The notes under the pieces: model-generated | Database searches by the model: none | What the model was told of the DNA's origin: nothing | What the model saw: only the letters and a program-made list of their open reading frames with translations | Program-made: the position numbers and the translations under genes | In this document: in pieces, positions 37,446-45,429 of the stretch | How positions within the stretch are numbered: position 1 is the first letter of the stretch | How the letters are laid out: the number at the start of each line of letters is the position of its first letter | NCBI RefSeq assembly: GCF_006874705.1 | Contig: NZ_CP035382.1 | Location: forward strand, 4,216,001 to 4,280,000 | Source: Leclercia adecarboxylata | GTDB taxonomy: Bacteria; Pseudomonadota; Gammaproteobacteria; Enterobacterales; Enterobacteriaceae | Direction of reading: 5' to 3' | Length of the DNA stretch: 64,000 bases

Positions 37446-37769
37446 ATGATCAAACTTACCCCGGCACTCCTTCTTGCGGGAAGCGTTCTCCTCGCGGGCT
37501 GTGATATGGAGCTCTCGCAGGAAGCGAAATCCAAAGTTGAAGAGACGACCCAGGAGGCCAATGCCTCGGTTGAAGCGTTAACCAACTCCGTGAACAGCGA
37601 AATGGAAAAAGCTAAACAGAGTGCCCTCGCCTCTGGGCTATCGGAAGAGACGAACAAGCAAATCGACAGCGTTAAGCAGAAAGCCGAGGAGATCGGCAAT
37701 ATGAAAGTCTCCGAACTGCTCAGTTTTGGTGGCGATAACGACGCGGAAAATGAATCTGAAGAGAACTGA
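37446..37769 (+). CDS. Small lipoprotein with coiled-coil body
   Basis: This 107-residue protein has a lipoprotein signal (LLLAGSVLLAGCDM, lipidated Cys near 19). Its acidic body is rich in A, E, K and S with heptad-like spacing (about residues 25-85), suggesting a coiled coil. It ends in a very acidic tail (DNDAENESEEN). I chose the ATG at 37446 because it puts the lipobox in range; a longer frame from 37380 would not be a lipoprotein. The ribosome site is weak. Family and function are not recognised. Confidence 0.7.
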   Translation: MIKLTPALLLAGSVLLAGCDMELSQEAKSKVEETTQEANASVEALTNSVNSEMEKAKQSALASGLSEETNKQIDSVKQKAEEIGNMKVSELLSFGGDNDAENESEEN

Positions 37770-37787
37770 TCCCGGTTAATGCTAAAC

Positions 37788-37813
37788 GCCAGTCCGACTA
37801 GCTGCGGACTGGC
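37788..37813 (+). terminator. Terminator-like hairpin after the small lipoprotein gene
   Basis: A 9-bp stem (GCCAGTCCG/CGGACTGGC) with an 8-base loop lies 18 bases after the stop. It is followed by only a few T, so it is a weak intrinsic terminator for this gene and possibly for the convergent oxidase gene. Confidence 0.6.
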
Positions 37814-37837
37814 TTACCTGCTTCGTCCTGACCAACC

Positions 37838-39211
37838 TCATACCGGCTTAATGTTCTGATTCATCCGGAACAGGTTTGTCGGGTCGTACTTGCTCTTCAG
37901 CTCCACCAGCCGGTTCCAGGTGGCCCCGTATGCAAAGGCGATGCGGTCGGTCTCCTCCTGGGTGAGGAAGTTGATATAGGCCCCGCTGCTGGCAAACGGC
38001 TGCGATCTGGCGAAGAACTCTCGCGCCCAGGCGATGCAGCGCTCATCCTCGGCGGCGGTTTCCCAGCGCCCGTGTACGTTCATCACGTAGTTCGCGTCAC
38101 GGCTGGAGTAGGCCATGGCTTCGGGCGCGACGCGTGTCGTCTGACCGCCAATGGTTCCGATGAATATTTCACAGTGCGGGGACGGTAGCCTGGCCGCGTA
38201 TTCGATGATGGCATCGATCACGCCGTCGCTGATTTGCGCGAAGTTGTGCGACTTCCAGTAGTTGCGCGCTCCTTTCGCCAGCAGCGGATCGAAGGCCTGC
38301 TGCCAGGCGGTATAAGGCTGCACGCCGACGTGCTCGCCCAGCACCGTACCGAACTCGCGCAGCGGCGCGATAATCCTCTCACCCTCTTCCGGATCGCCCA
38401 CATAGCACAGGGCCAGCGCGATCATCTCCCTGCCGTGAACCTCTGCGGGCAGGAACGGCAGCGGCGGCGCCTTGCGCGTCACCATCCAAACGTTAAGCTC
38501 CTCCGGCATGGTCTCGGTGAAGCGGGCAAACTGGGAGATCACCGATTTGGCCTGCTCAAACGGGAAGACGATCAGCCCGCTCAGCACATTCGGCCCGACG
38601 GGATGGAGCTGAAAATCAAAGCGCGTCACCACCCCGAAGTTGCCGCCGCCCCCGCGCAGCCCCCAAAAGAGATCCGCATTTTCCGATTCGCTGGCGTTCA
38701 GCTGCCGGCCGTCTGCCGTAATGACTTCGGCCGAGAGCAGGTTATCGATGGTCATCCCGTACTTGCGACTCAGCCAGCCGAAACCGCCCCCAAGCGTCAG
38801 GCCGGCCACCCCGGTGGTCGAATTGATGCCCAGCGGCGTGGCGAGACCATGAGCCTGCACCACCCGATCAAAGTCGGCAAGGGTGCAGCCGGGCCCGACG
38901 CTGGCGGTACGGGTAGTCACGTCTACCTGCACGTCCTTCATCAGCGAGAGGTCGATCATCAGACCGTCGTCGCAGACGGCGTTGCCGGCGATGTTATGCC
39001 CGCCCCCGCGGATCGAAATGAGCAGATTGTGCGTGCGGCCAAACTGGATGGCCTGCATCACATCTTCCGTTGACGTACAGCGTGCGATTAACGCGGGTTT
39101 GCGGTCGATCATGGCGTTCCAGATCTGGCGCACCTCGTCGTAGCCGGCATCGTCCGGAAGAAGCACTTCCCCCTGGAAGTGCGTTTTAAACTCGTCAATA
39201 TTGTCCTTCAT
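37838..39211 (-). CDS. FAD-linked oxidase (PCMH/berberine-bridge type)
   Basis: This 457-residue protein has a PCMH FAD-binding domain (about residues 30-210). ISIRGGGHNIAG near 70-80 includes the His that usually binds FAD covalently, and LGGGFGWLSRKYG lies near 145. A C-terminal BBE segment (YDPTNLFRMNQNI) ends the protein. Such enzymes oxidise sugars, alcohols or phenolic compounds with O2. A second covalent Cys is not obvious at the bicovalent position. The ATG at 39211 has an AGGTG site; a GTG three codons upstream is possible. No signal peptide is seen. Confidence 0.86.
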   Translation of the reverse strand: MKDNIDEFKTHFQGEVLLPDDAGYDEVRQIWNAMIDRKPALIARCTSTEDVMQAIQFGRTHNLLISIRGGGHNIAGNAVCDDGLMIDLSLMKDVQVDVTTRTASVGPGCTLADFDRVVQAHGLATPLGINSTTGVAGLTLGGGFGWLSRKYGMTIDNLLSAEVITADGRQLNASESENADLFWGLRGGGGNFGVVTRFDFQLHPVGPNVLSGLIVFPFEQAKSVISQFARFTETMPEELNVWMVTRKAPPLPFLPAEVHGREMIALALCYVGDPEEGERIIAPLREFGTVLGEHVGVQPYTAWQQAFDPLLAKGARNYWKSHNFAQISDGVIDAIIEYAARLPSPHCEIFIGTIGGQTTRVAPEAMAYSSRDANYVMNVHGRWETAAEDERCIAWAREFFARSQPFASSGAYINFLTQEETDRIAFAYGATWNRLVELKSKYDPTNLFRMNQNIKPV

Positions 39212-39385
39212 GATTGTCACCTGGCGTTGTTTAACCCTACTAATTATGGTGGGTTTTATGCACCCTGGCAGGTTAATTCACCCTCCCCTGTGTGGCCCTA
39301 AGCTAAACATTTTCAGCATAACCTTAAGGCAGCGCCTGCGCGGATCGACCAGACTTAACCTTTTTGTTTATAAGGATGCCACGCG

Positions 39386-39583
39386 ATGAGACGTCTGGTT
39401 ATGTCGATCTTCTCCAGCCCGGAGTCGTTACTGCAGGTGATGAGTCAGCAGGAAATTATTGAAGCCGTCGAGGACGGGGACCGCATTATTATCGATCAGG
39501 ACGGTAACGCCTCGGTCAATTACAAAAGCAAAGAGGTGCGACAGGACTTTCTGCGCCATGTTAACGCGCTGAAGAGGGCCTGA
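39386..39583 (+). CDS. Small conserved-looking protein of unknown function
   Basis: This 65-residue protein starts MRRLVMSIFSSPE, with a possible alternative start at Met6. It is soluble, mixed alpha and beta, and acidic in the middle (EIIEAVEDGDRIIIDQDGN), with a basic C-terminus. It ends one base before the start of the next gene, so the two form an operon. An AAGGA site lies about ten bases upstream. I do not recognise a family. Confidence 0.6.
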   Translation: MRRLVMSIFSSPESLLQVMSQQEIIEAVEDGDRIIIDQDGNASVNYKSKEVRQDFLRHVNALKRA

Positions 39584-39584
39584 T

Positions 39585-40355
39585 ATGGGAACGGCGATAT
39601 TTATGGTGCTGATGGTGAGCGGATACTGGTACACCAGTCGTGACCTCTCCACCCGGTTTAAAATTAAGCGCTCCTTCGGCTGGGACGTCTATTTTCTGGT
39701 CGCGCTGTACGGCTGTATCTTTGTATTGCAGGGCGTGATCGCCACCGGCCTGCTCTGGTTGCTGCTGCTCGGGCTTTCGTATGCTGCCAATACGTTCCAC
39801 TTAACCGCCCAGGACAACGCCAACTGGCAAGTGGATTTTATGAACTGGAGCTTTCTGGGCATCCAGGCGCCGGTGGTGGTGATGCTGGCCTTTGCCATCC
39901 TGTTTTGTCTCTATCGCTCTAACTGGGCAGGCAGCGCCAGGCTGGACGGCGAAGGCCGGAAACAGCTTTATAAGCGCCTGTCGCAATCCAGCGGTATCGA
40001 ACAGCTGCTTTACCAGTGTATGGAGGAAGGCGAACTGGCGCTGGTGACCCTGAAGTCGCGGCGAATTTATGTCGGCATGATCCATACCGCGACCCTCGAA
40101 TATGAAAAGACCGCCAATATCGTGCTGATCCCGATGCTCAGCGGCTATCGTGACGGTACGACGCTGAATCTGTGCATTGAGCATAACTACAGCAAGTGGT
40201 ATGCCGAACATGATATTACCCTCGATTCACAGCCCAGAAGCGCAATGGCCTTCCGCAAGGTGATTATGCTGGATCAAATTGAAAGTCTTTCACTCTTCGA
40301 TCCCGCCAGCGCCAGCGCGCTGGATCTGGAGCAGCGTTCGGAGAAAAGTGACTGA
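39585..40355 (+). CDS. Membrane protein of unknown function, operon partner of 39386
   Basis: This 256-residue protein has an N-terminal hydrophobic segment and two or three further helices (about residues 30-65 and 85-108). A cytoplasmic C-terminal half of about 150 residues follows. That half has the conserved-looking stretches ELALVTLKSRRIYVGMIH and VLIPMLSGYRDGTTLNLCIE. It may relate to the DUF6338 type of membrane proteins, a guess from the SGYRD-like pattern. The ATG follows the upstream stop by one base, implying coupled translation. Confidence 0.65.
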   Translation: MGTAIFMVLMVSGYWYTSRDLSTRFKIKRSFGWDVYFLVALYGCIFVLQGVIATGLLWLLLLGLSYAANTFHLTAQDNANWQVDFMNWSFLGIQAPVVVMLAFAILFCLYRSNWAGSARLDGEGRKQLYKRLSQSSGIEQLLYQCMEEGELALVTLKSRRIYVGMIHTATLEYEKTANIVLIPMLSGYRDGTTLNLCIEHNYSKWYAEHDITLDSQPRSAMAFRKVIMLDQIESLSLFDPASASALDLEQRSEKSD

Positions 40356-40369
40356 TCGGTTCGCCGATC
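40354..40369 (+). terminator. Small hairpin at the end of the unknown operon
   Basis: GATCGG and CCGATC form a 6-bp stem with a TTCG tetraloop that overlaps the stop codon at 40353-40355. No T-run follows, so it is at most a weak terminator or a stabilising 3' stem. Confidence 0.5.
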
Positions 40370-40389
40370 ATGAAGATGGCTCATGTTGT

Positions 40390-40412
40390 AGTGAAATTTA
40401 GTCGCTTTCACT
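40390..40412. promoter_or_regulatory. Inverted repeat upstream of mesX
   Basis: A perfect 7-bp inverted repeat (AGTGAAA/TTTCACT) has a 9-base spacer. It lies in the probable promoter zone of mesX-mesD, just before the nested leader repeats, and may be an operator. It does not resemble the MetJ box AGACGTCT. Confidence 0.5.
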
Positions 40413-40421
40413 CGTTCCGGG

Positions 40422-40499
40422 GCTCTGGCATAAAAGATGCATTAACGTATCAGCAACATAAAGACTGAAATGAGATAGCTTCAGTCCTTATGCCAGAGC
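40422..40499 (+). ncRNA. Candidate structured leader of the mesX-mesD operon
   Basis: A perfect 12-bp long-range inverted repeat (GCTCTGGCATAA at 40422-40433, TTATGCCAGAGC at 40488-40499) encloses a 7-bp hairpin (GACTGAA/TTCAGTC, 40463-40486). As RNA this would be a closed multi-helix element ending two bases before the AGGAAG ribosome site of mesX, a position suited to translational control. No known SAM or cobalamin riboswitch motif was found. If the promoter lies inside it, the repeat would instead be a DNA operator. Confidence 0.45.
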
Positions 40500-40517
40500 T
40501 CAGGAAGTGAGATAACG

Positions 40518-41501
40518 ATGAATAAAGACTTCACCTTTACGATTAAGCGCAGTCGTTTCGATGAGAATTATAATCCCTCAGAAAACACGCGTATTACCAC
40601 CAACTTTGCCAATCTGGCCCGCGGCGATAATCGCCAGCAGAACCTGCGTAATACGTTAGTCATGATCGACAACCGATTCAACGCCTTAGCGCACTGGGAT
40701 AACCCCAAAGGCGATCGTTATTCCGTTGAGCTGGATATTATCTCTGTCGAGATGAATATTGATGCGGAAGATAGCCGCTTCACCTTCCCGGCCATTGAAA
40801 TATTGAAAACCAATATAGTTGATAAACATACCAACGAGCGCATCGAAGGTATTGTCGGGAATAACTTCTCTTCTTACGTGCGGGATTATGATTTCAGCGT
40901 ATTGCTGCCGGATCACAATAAACATCAGGCGGAGTTCAGCATTCCGCAGGATTTTGGCGCGTTACACGGCAATATCTTCAAACATTTTGTGAACTCTGAA
41001 GAGTACCAGCAGAACTTTAACAAGCCGCCGGTGATCTGCCTCAGCGTATCCAATAAAAATGTCTACCAGCGCATCGGGAATGAACATCCGGTTTTAGGCT
41101 TCGAATACCAGCAGCAGGGTTCGTCATTGACGGAAGCGTACTTCAAAAAAATGGGCCTGCAGGTTCGCTATTTTATGCCGCCAAACAGCGCAGCGCCGCT
41201 GGCGTTTTATTTCATCGGCGATTTACTGAGCGACTACAGCTTTATTGAGCTGATCGGCACCATCAGTACGATGGAGACGTTCCAGAAAATCTACCGTCCT
41301 GAGATTTACAACGCTAACTCGGTCGCCGGGCAACACTATCAACCCAGCCTGACGAACCAGGATCACTCCTTGACCAAAATTGTTTACGATCGCGAAGAGC
41401 GTAGCCAGTTAGCGATTGAGCAGGGAAAGTTTACTGAGAAACACTTCATCAAACCGTACAAGAATATTCTTGAGCAATGGTCTGCTCAGTACGCGCGTTG
41501 A
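40518..41501 (+). CDS. mesX: MesX (DUF1852), partner of methionine synthase MesD
   Basis: This 327-residue protein matches the DUF1852 family in start (MNKDFTFTIKRSRFDENYNP) and in lying directly before a short MetE-like gene. Published genetics on folate-independent methionine synthases names this partner MesX; MesD needs it and oxygen for activity. Its biochemical role is unknown. It is soluble with no signal. An AGGAAG site precedes the ATG, and the gap to mesD is 27 bases. Confidence 0.88.
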   Translation: MNKDFTFTIKRSRFDENYNPSENTRITTNFANLARGDNRQQNLRNTLVMIDNRFNALAHWDNPKGDRYSVELDIISVEMNIDAEDSRFTFPAIEILKTNIVDKHTNERIEGIVGNNFSSYVRDYDFSVLLPDHNKHQAEFSIPQDFGALHGNIFKHFVNSEEYQQNFNKPPVICLSVSNKNVYQRIGNEHPVLGFEYQQQGSSLTEAYFKKMGLQVRYFMPPNSAAPLAFYFIGDLLSDYSFIELIGTISTMETFQKIYRPEIYNANSVAGQHYQPSLTNQDHSLTKIVYDREERSQLAIEQGKFTEKHFIKPYKNILEQWSAQYAR

Positions 41502-41528
41502 TTAATTAAAACAATAAGGTCACCTGTT

Positions 41529-42560
41529 ATGAAAACATTGCTCCCCACGTCTACTGCCGGCAGCTTGCCGAAACCGTCCTGGCTTGCCCAACCGGAGACC
41601 CTGTGGTCTCCCTGGAAGCTGGAGAATGAGGAATTACTCGCCGGTAAGCAGGATGCGCTGCGTTTATCCCTCGACGATCAGCTGCGGGCCGGCATTGATA
41701 TCGTCAGCGACGGTGAGCAAACGCGTCAGCACTTCGTCACCACCTTTATTGAGCACCTCAGCGGCGTCGATTTTGCGAAGCGCGAAGTGGTTAAAATCCG
41801 TAATCGCTATGATGCCAGCGTGCCGACCGTCGTGGGTGCCGTGGCTCGCCAGAAGCCGGTGTTTGTTGAAGATGCCAAATATTTACGTCAGCTCACCACG
41901 CAGCCGATCAAATGGGCGTTGCCGGGCCCGATGACGATGATCGACACTCTCTATGACAACCACTACAAAAGCCGCGAAAAGCTGGCCTGGGAGTTCGCCA
42001 AAATTCTCAACCAGGAAGCCAGAGAGCTAGAGGCGGCAGGGGTGGATATTATCCAGTTTGATGAACCCGCCTTTAATGTGTTCTTCGATGAGGTGAATGA
42101 CTGGGGGATCGCCGCGTTAGAAAGAGCCATTGAAGGGCTGAAATGCGAAACGGCGGTGCACATCTGTTATGGCTATGGCATCAAAGCCAATACCGACTGG
42201 AAAAAGACGCTGGGCTCAGAGTGGCGGCAGTATGAAGAGGCGTTCCCTAAACTGCAAACCTCCAACATCGATATCATCTCGCTGGAGTGCCATAACTCGC
42301 GCGTGCCGATGGATCTGCTGGAGCTGATCCGCGGTAAAAAAGTGATGGTTGGCGCCATCGATGTAGCCACCAATACCATCGAGACGCCAGAAGAAGTAGC
42401 CAGTACCTTACGCAAAGCGCTGCAGTTCGTTGATGCTGACAAGCTCTACCCTTCGACCAACTGTGGGATGGCGCCGTTATCCCGCCAGGTTGCCAACGGC
42501 AAGCTCAACGCGTTAAGCGCGGGGGCGGAGATTATCCGCAGAGAACTGGCGACAAAATAA
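41529..42560 (+). CDS. mesD: MesD, core-type folate-independent methionine synthase
   Basis: This 343-residue protein corresponds to the C-terminal catalytic barrel of MetE and lacks the N-terminal folate-binding half. Predicted zinc/homocysteine ligands are H211 and C213 (HICYGYG), E253 (SLECHNSR) and C312 (TNCGMAPL). It begins TSTAGSLPKP as MetE-family barrels do. MesD proteins transfer a methyl group to homocysteine from a donor that is not methyl-tetrahydrofolate and require MesX. It is the second gene of the operon. Confidence 0.88.
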   Translation: MKTLLPTSTAGSLPKPSWLAQPETLWSPWKLENEELLAGKQDALRLSLDDQLRAGIDIVSDGEQTRQHFVTTFIEHLSGVDFAKREVVKIRNRYDASVPTVVGAVARQKPVFVEDAKYLRQLTTQPIKWALPGPMTMIDTLYDNHYKSREKLAWEFAKILNQEARELEAAGVDIIQFDEPAFNVFFDEVNDWGIAALERAIEGLKCETAVHICYGYGIKANTDWKKTLGSEWRQYEEAFPKLQTSNIDIISLECHNSRVPMDLLELIRGKKVMVGAIDVATNTIETPEEVASTLRKALQFVDADKLYPSTNCGMAPLSRQVANGKLNALSAGAEIIRRELATK

Positions 42561-42574
42561 GGTCCGCCACAGGG

Positions 42575-42630
42575 CAACCGTTGCAGTATCCGGGCCGGGC
42601 AAGCGAAGCGCTCCCGGCCTTCCCTTTCTG
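42575..42630. repeat. Degenerate REP-like hairpin
   Basis: GGCCGGG and CTCCCGGCC arms around CAAGCGAAGCG resemble half of a BIME. It lies between convergent mesD and the glutathione peroxidase gene and may serve both transcript ends. Confidence 0.5.
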
Positions 42631-42636
42631 GCCCAC

Positions 42637-43119
42637 TTAGATTTCAAGTGCAGCAAGGATAGCGGCTTCCATCTTCTCCGGGGTGGAGATCGGTGCAAAA
42701 CGCTTCAGCGGTTTGCCGTCGCGCCCCACCAGGAACTTTGTGAAGTTCCACTTGATCCGCCCCCCCAGCACGCCGGGCAACGCCTCTTTCAGATAGCGAA
42801 ATACCGGGTGCGTAGCCGCGCCGTTGACCTCTACTTTCTCGAACATCGGGAAGCTCACACCGTAGTTGATATGGCAGGTCTGCGAAATATCGTCGGCACC
42901 GCCGGGCTCCTGTTTACCGAACTGGTTACAGGGGAAACCCAGCACCACCAGCCCCCGATCGGCATACTTTTTATAGAGCTTTTCAAGGCCGGCGTATTGG
43001 GGTGTGAAGCCACAATGGCTGGCAGTGTTCACCACCAGAACCAGCTTACCTGCATAGTCGGCCATAGAGACGAGCTGGCCGCGCAGGCTGGTGGCAGAAA
43101 GTTGATGAAAGGTCGTCAT
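42637..43119 (-). CDS. Glutathione peroxidase-family protein
   Basis: This 160-residue thioredoxin-fold peroxidase has the catalytic Cys36 in NTASHCGFTPQY, then GFPCNQFGKQEPG (Gln) and WNFTKFLVGRDG (Trp). These make up the glutathione peroxidase active site. Cys-type members reduce lipid or alkyl hydroperoxides using thioredoxin or glutathione. It is related to, but shorter than, E. coli BtuE (183 aa). There is no signal peptide. It is convergent with mesD. Confidence 0.9.
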   Translation of the reverse strand: MTTFHQLSATSLRGQLVSMADYAGKLVLVVNTASHCGFTPQYAGLEKLYKKYADRGLVVLGFPCNQFGKQEPGGADDISQTCHINYGVSFPMFEKVEVNGAATHPVFRYLKEALPGVLGGRIKWNFTKFLVGRDGKPLKRFAPISTPEKMEAAILAALEI

Positions 43120-43463
43120 GTCGGAAACCTCAAAGCATTACCTTTTTCAGGACTTCTGAATTATAGGATCTGGATTTTAACATGTCTGCTTCTGGCGCGA
43201 AGCGAACAAAAAGCAAGGTTATCAGGTCCATCATGAGGGAGGAGCGGATATTCCAGAGCATTTTCTCGACAGGAAAACACCCGAAGATTGCACAATCTAC
43301 TTTTATTATCTGACATATTAAACATTTAACATTTTCTTTCCTCCTGTATAAGGATAGGCTACTCTCACAAATGCGTTCGCGACCAAAACGGTTCGAGACC
43401 TGTACCCTTGCTTAATTTATGACAAACTTAGTCTGATATATGATTGCTTAATAAGGATGAAAA
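43120..43463. promoter_or_regulatory. AT-rich region upstream of catA
   Basis: These 344 bases lie between the start of the leftward peroxidase gene and catA. The right two thirds are clearly AT-rich like catA itself, so the transferred segment probably includes its own promoter. I see no gene, insertion-sequence end or leader-peptide attenuator. An AAGGATG site precedes the catA ATG. Confidence 0.5.
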
Positions 43464-44141
43464 ATGAAAAAAACAATCCCGGAATATACCACTGTTGATT
43501 TATCCCGTTGGGCAAGGAAGGAGCATTTTGAGGTATTTCAGTCGTTTGCTCAAAGTACAATTAACCAAACTGTTAATTTAGATATTACCGTGCTGCTAAA
43601 ACATATCAAAGAGGTGGGCTGGAGATTTTACCCCACTATGATTTCACTTCTTTCTAAAATTGCAAACAGCCATTCGGAATTTCGTATGGCCATGAAGAAT
43701 AATGAGCTTGTCATTTGGAAGGAAGTGCATCCAAGCTATACCATTTTCCATAATGAAACCGAGACGTTTTCATCATTATGGAGCCCGTACGATGGCAATA
43801 TTCAAAACTTCCAGACGGTTTATTCCGAAGACGTTGCGCGCTATGGTAATAATCTTTCTTATTGGCCTAAGGGCGAATCTCCGGAAAATATATTTTTCGT
43901 CTCGTCTATTCCATGGGGAAGTTTTACCAGTTTTAATATTAACGTGGCTAACATGCAGAACTTTTTTGCCCCTATGTTCACGTTTGGAAAATATTTCAAC
44001 CAGGATGGGAAAGTACTGTTGCCTGTCGCCGTTCAGGTCCATCATTCCGTGTGCGATGGTTTCCATGTGGCAAGACTCTTCAATGAATTGCAGGCGTTAT
44101 GTGATGACTTACCGCACCTTTCAGAGGGACCCAATGCCTGA
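43464..44141 (+). CDS. catA: Chloramphenicol O-acetyltransferase, CatA type
   Basis: This 225-residue protein has the CatA active site HHSVCDGFH (H193, H194, D198) and the usual family blocks: [24 protein letters not shown], and [11 protein letters not shown] with the serine of the S-F-T region. It should acetylate chloramphenicol with acetyl-CoA as a cytoplasmic trimer. It is AT-rich against GC-rich neighbours, and no mobile element ends are seen next to it. It lies in what looks like a stable chromosomal locus. Expression level, and so resistance, cannot be judged from sequence. Confidence 0.92.
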   Translation: MKKTIPEYTTVDLSRWARKEHFEVFQSFAQSTINQTVNLDITVLLKHIKEVGWRFYPTMISLLSKIANSHSEFRMAMKNNELVIWKEVHPSYTIFHNETETFSSLWSPYDGNIQNFQTVYSEDVARYGNNLSYWPKGESPENIFFVSSIPWGSFTSFNINVANMQNFFAPMFTFGKYFNQDGKVLLPVAVQVHHSVCDGFHVARLFNELQALCDDLPHLSEGPNA

Positions 44142-44267
44142 TGCGCCAGTCGTCTTGATATCTCCTTTTACAGGGAGTGGGCAGCATCGATAGCCGTCAT
44201 GTCTGCTCTACTGATTTACGCTCAGGCGCAAAGCGGCCTGCAATGGCCGCCCGAGACTCCCGCTCCA

Positions 44268-45317
44268 CTACCAGGTCGTAGCCTGCATATCAATGACAAA
44301 GCGGTACTTAACGTCTCCCTTAAGCATACGGGCAAAGGCAGCCTCGATATCCTCACCACCGATCGTTTCAATATCAGCGGTAATATTGTGTTCGCCGCAG
44401 AAGTTCAACATCTCCTGCGTTTCCTGAATGCTGCCAATCGACGAACCGCTGATGCTTAAACGCCGGAACACCATGGGCGTAATATTCGGCGAGTTGTGCG
44501 GCTGGTCCGGAATGCCTACCAACACCAGGCGGCCATTGGTTTTCAGCATTGCCAGATAGGGATCCAGATCGTGCGGTGCCGCTACGCAGTCAATGATAAA
44601 ATCCAGCGAGGTCTGGCAGGCAGCCATTTGCGCGGCATCGCGCGATACCACCACCTGCTTTGCCCCCAGACGAAGAGCATCTTTACCCTTCTCCGGGGAG
44701 GTCGTAAACAGCGTCACTTCCGCCCCCATCGCACTGGCAAGCTTCACTGCCATATGGCCTAACCCCCCCAGCCCCACAACACCCACACGATCGCCTGCTT
44801 TGACGTTGAAATGGCGCAGCGGCGACCAGACAGTGACGCCCGCACACAACAGCGGTGCAACCCCGGCAAGCGGCAGGTTTTGCGGTACAGAAACCACAAA
44901 ATGCTGATCGACAATCACGCTCTGCGCATAGCCGCCGCGGGTTCTTTCGCCGGTATATTTATCAATACCATTGTAGGTAGCGGTAAACCCCGCCTCACAG
45001 TACTGCTCTTCGTGGTGCTTGCAGAAATGGCACTCGCGGCAGGCGTCGACCATCACGCCCACACCGACGATATCACCGGGTTTAAAACGGGTGGCTTCGT
45101 CCCCAACCTCCACGACTCGCCCGACAATCTCATGCCCCGGCACCAGCGGATACTGGCTAACCGCCCATTCGTTACGCGCCATATGGAGATCGGAGTGGCA
45201 CACGCCGCAGAAGAGGATCTCGATTTTGACATCCTGCTTTTGTAACGCGCGCAGCGAAATCTGGCCTGATGTTAAGGGTTGTGCCGCGTCATGGGCGACT
45301 AATGCGTTGATTTTCAT
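44268..45317 (-). CDS. Zinc-dependent NAD(P) alcohol dehydrogenase (YahK/cinnamyl-ADH type)
   Basis: This 349-residue medium-chain dehydrogenase has catalytic-zinc ligands in CGVCHSDLH (near 37-45) and GHEIVG (near 61). The structural-zinc cysteines lie in CRECHFCKHHEEQYC, and the nucleotide site is VVGLGGLGHMAVKLA near 178. E. coli YahK (349 aa) is an NADPH-dependent aldehyde reductase with the same layout. Identity is moderate, so a paralogue is as likely as an orthologue. It is divergent from an HxlR regulator that probably represses it. Confidence 0.87.
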   Translation of the reverse strand: MKINALVAHDAAQPLTSGQISLRALQKQDVKIEILFCGVCHSDLHMARNEWAVSQYPLVPGHEIVGRVVEVGDEATRFKPGDIVGVGVMVDACRECHFCKHHEEQYCEAGFTATYNGIDKYTGERTRGGYAQSVIVDQHFVVSVPQNLPLAGVAPLLCAGVTVWSPLRHFNVKAGDRVGVVGLGGLGHMAVKLASAMGAEVTLFTTSPEKGKDALRLGAKQVVVSRDAAQMAACQTSLDFIIDCVAAPHDLDPYLAMLKTNGRLVLVGIPDQPHNSPNITPMVFRRLSISGSSIGSIQETQEMLNFCGEHNITADIETIGGEDIEAAFARMLKGDVKYRFVIDMQATTW

Positions 45318-45393
45318 CTTACCTCAGGAATGTGCTGGTTCTGGCTAACTCAAGGGGGCAGACTATAGTCAACAGGGTTCCATATTGATAGTA

Positions 45394-45409
45394 GTCACCA
45401 TTTGGTGAC
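45394..45409. promoter_or_regulatory. Palindromic operator between adh and hxlR genes
   Basis: GTCACCATTTGGTGAC is a perfect 7-bp inverted repeat with a 2-base centre, 20 bases before the HxlR start codon. A second palindrome (GACTATAGTC, 45361-45370) lies nearby and may overlap a -10 element. Binding by the adjacent HxlR protein is inferred. Confidence 0.6.
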
Positions 45410-45429
45410 CATAAGCAGAGGACAGAACA

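Noticed and set aside
40456..40490. MetJ boxes before mesX
   Set aside because: AAGACTGA and neighbours match AGACGTCT poorly and do not occur as adjacent 8-mers; the segment is better explained by the hairpin.
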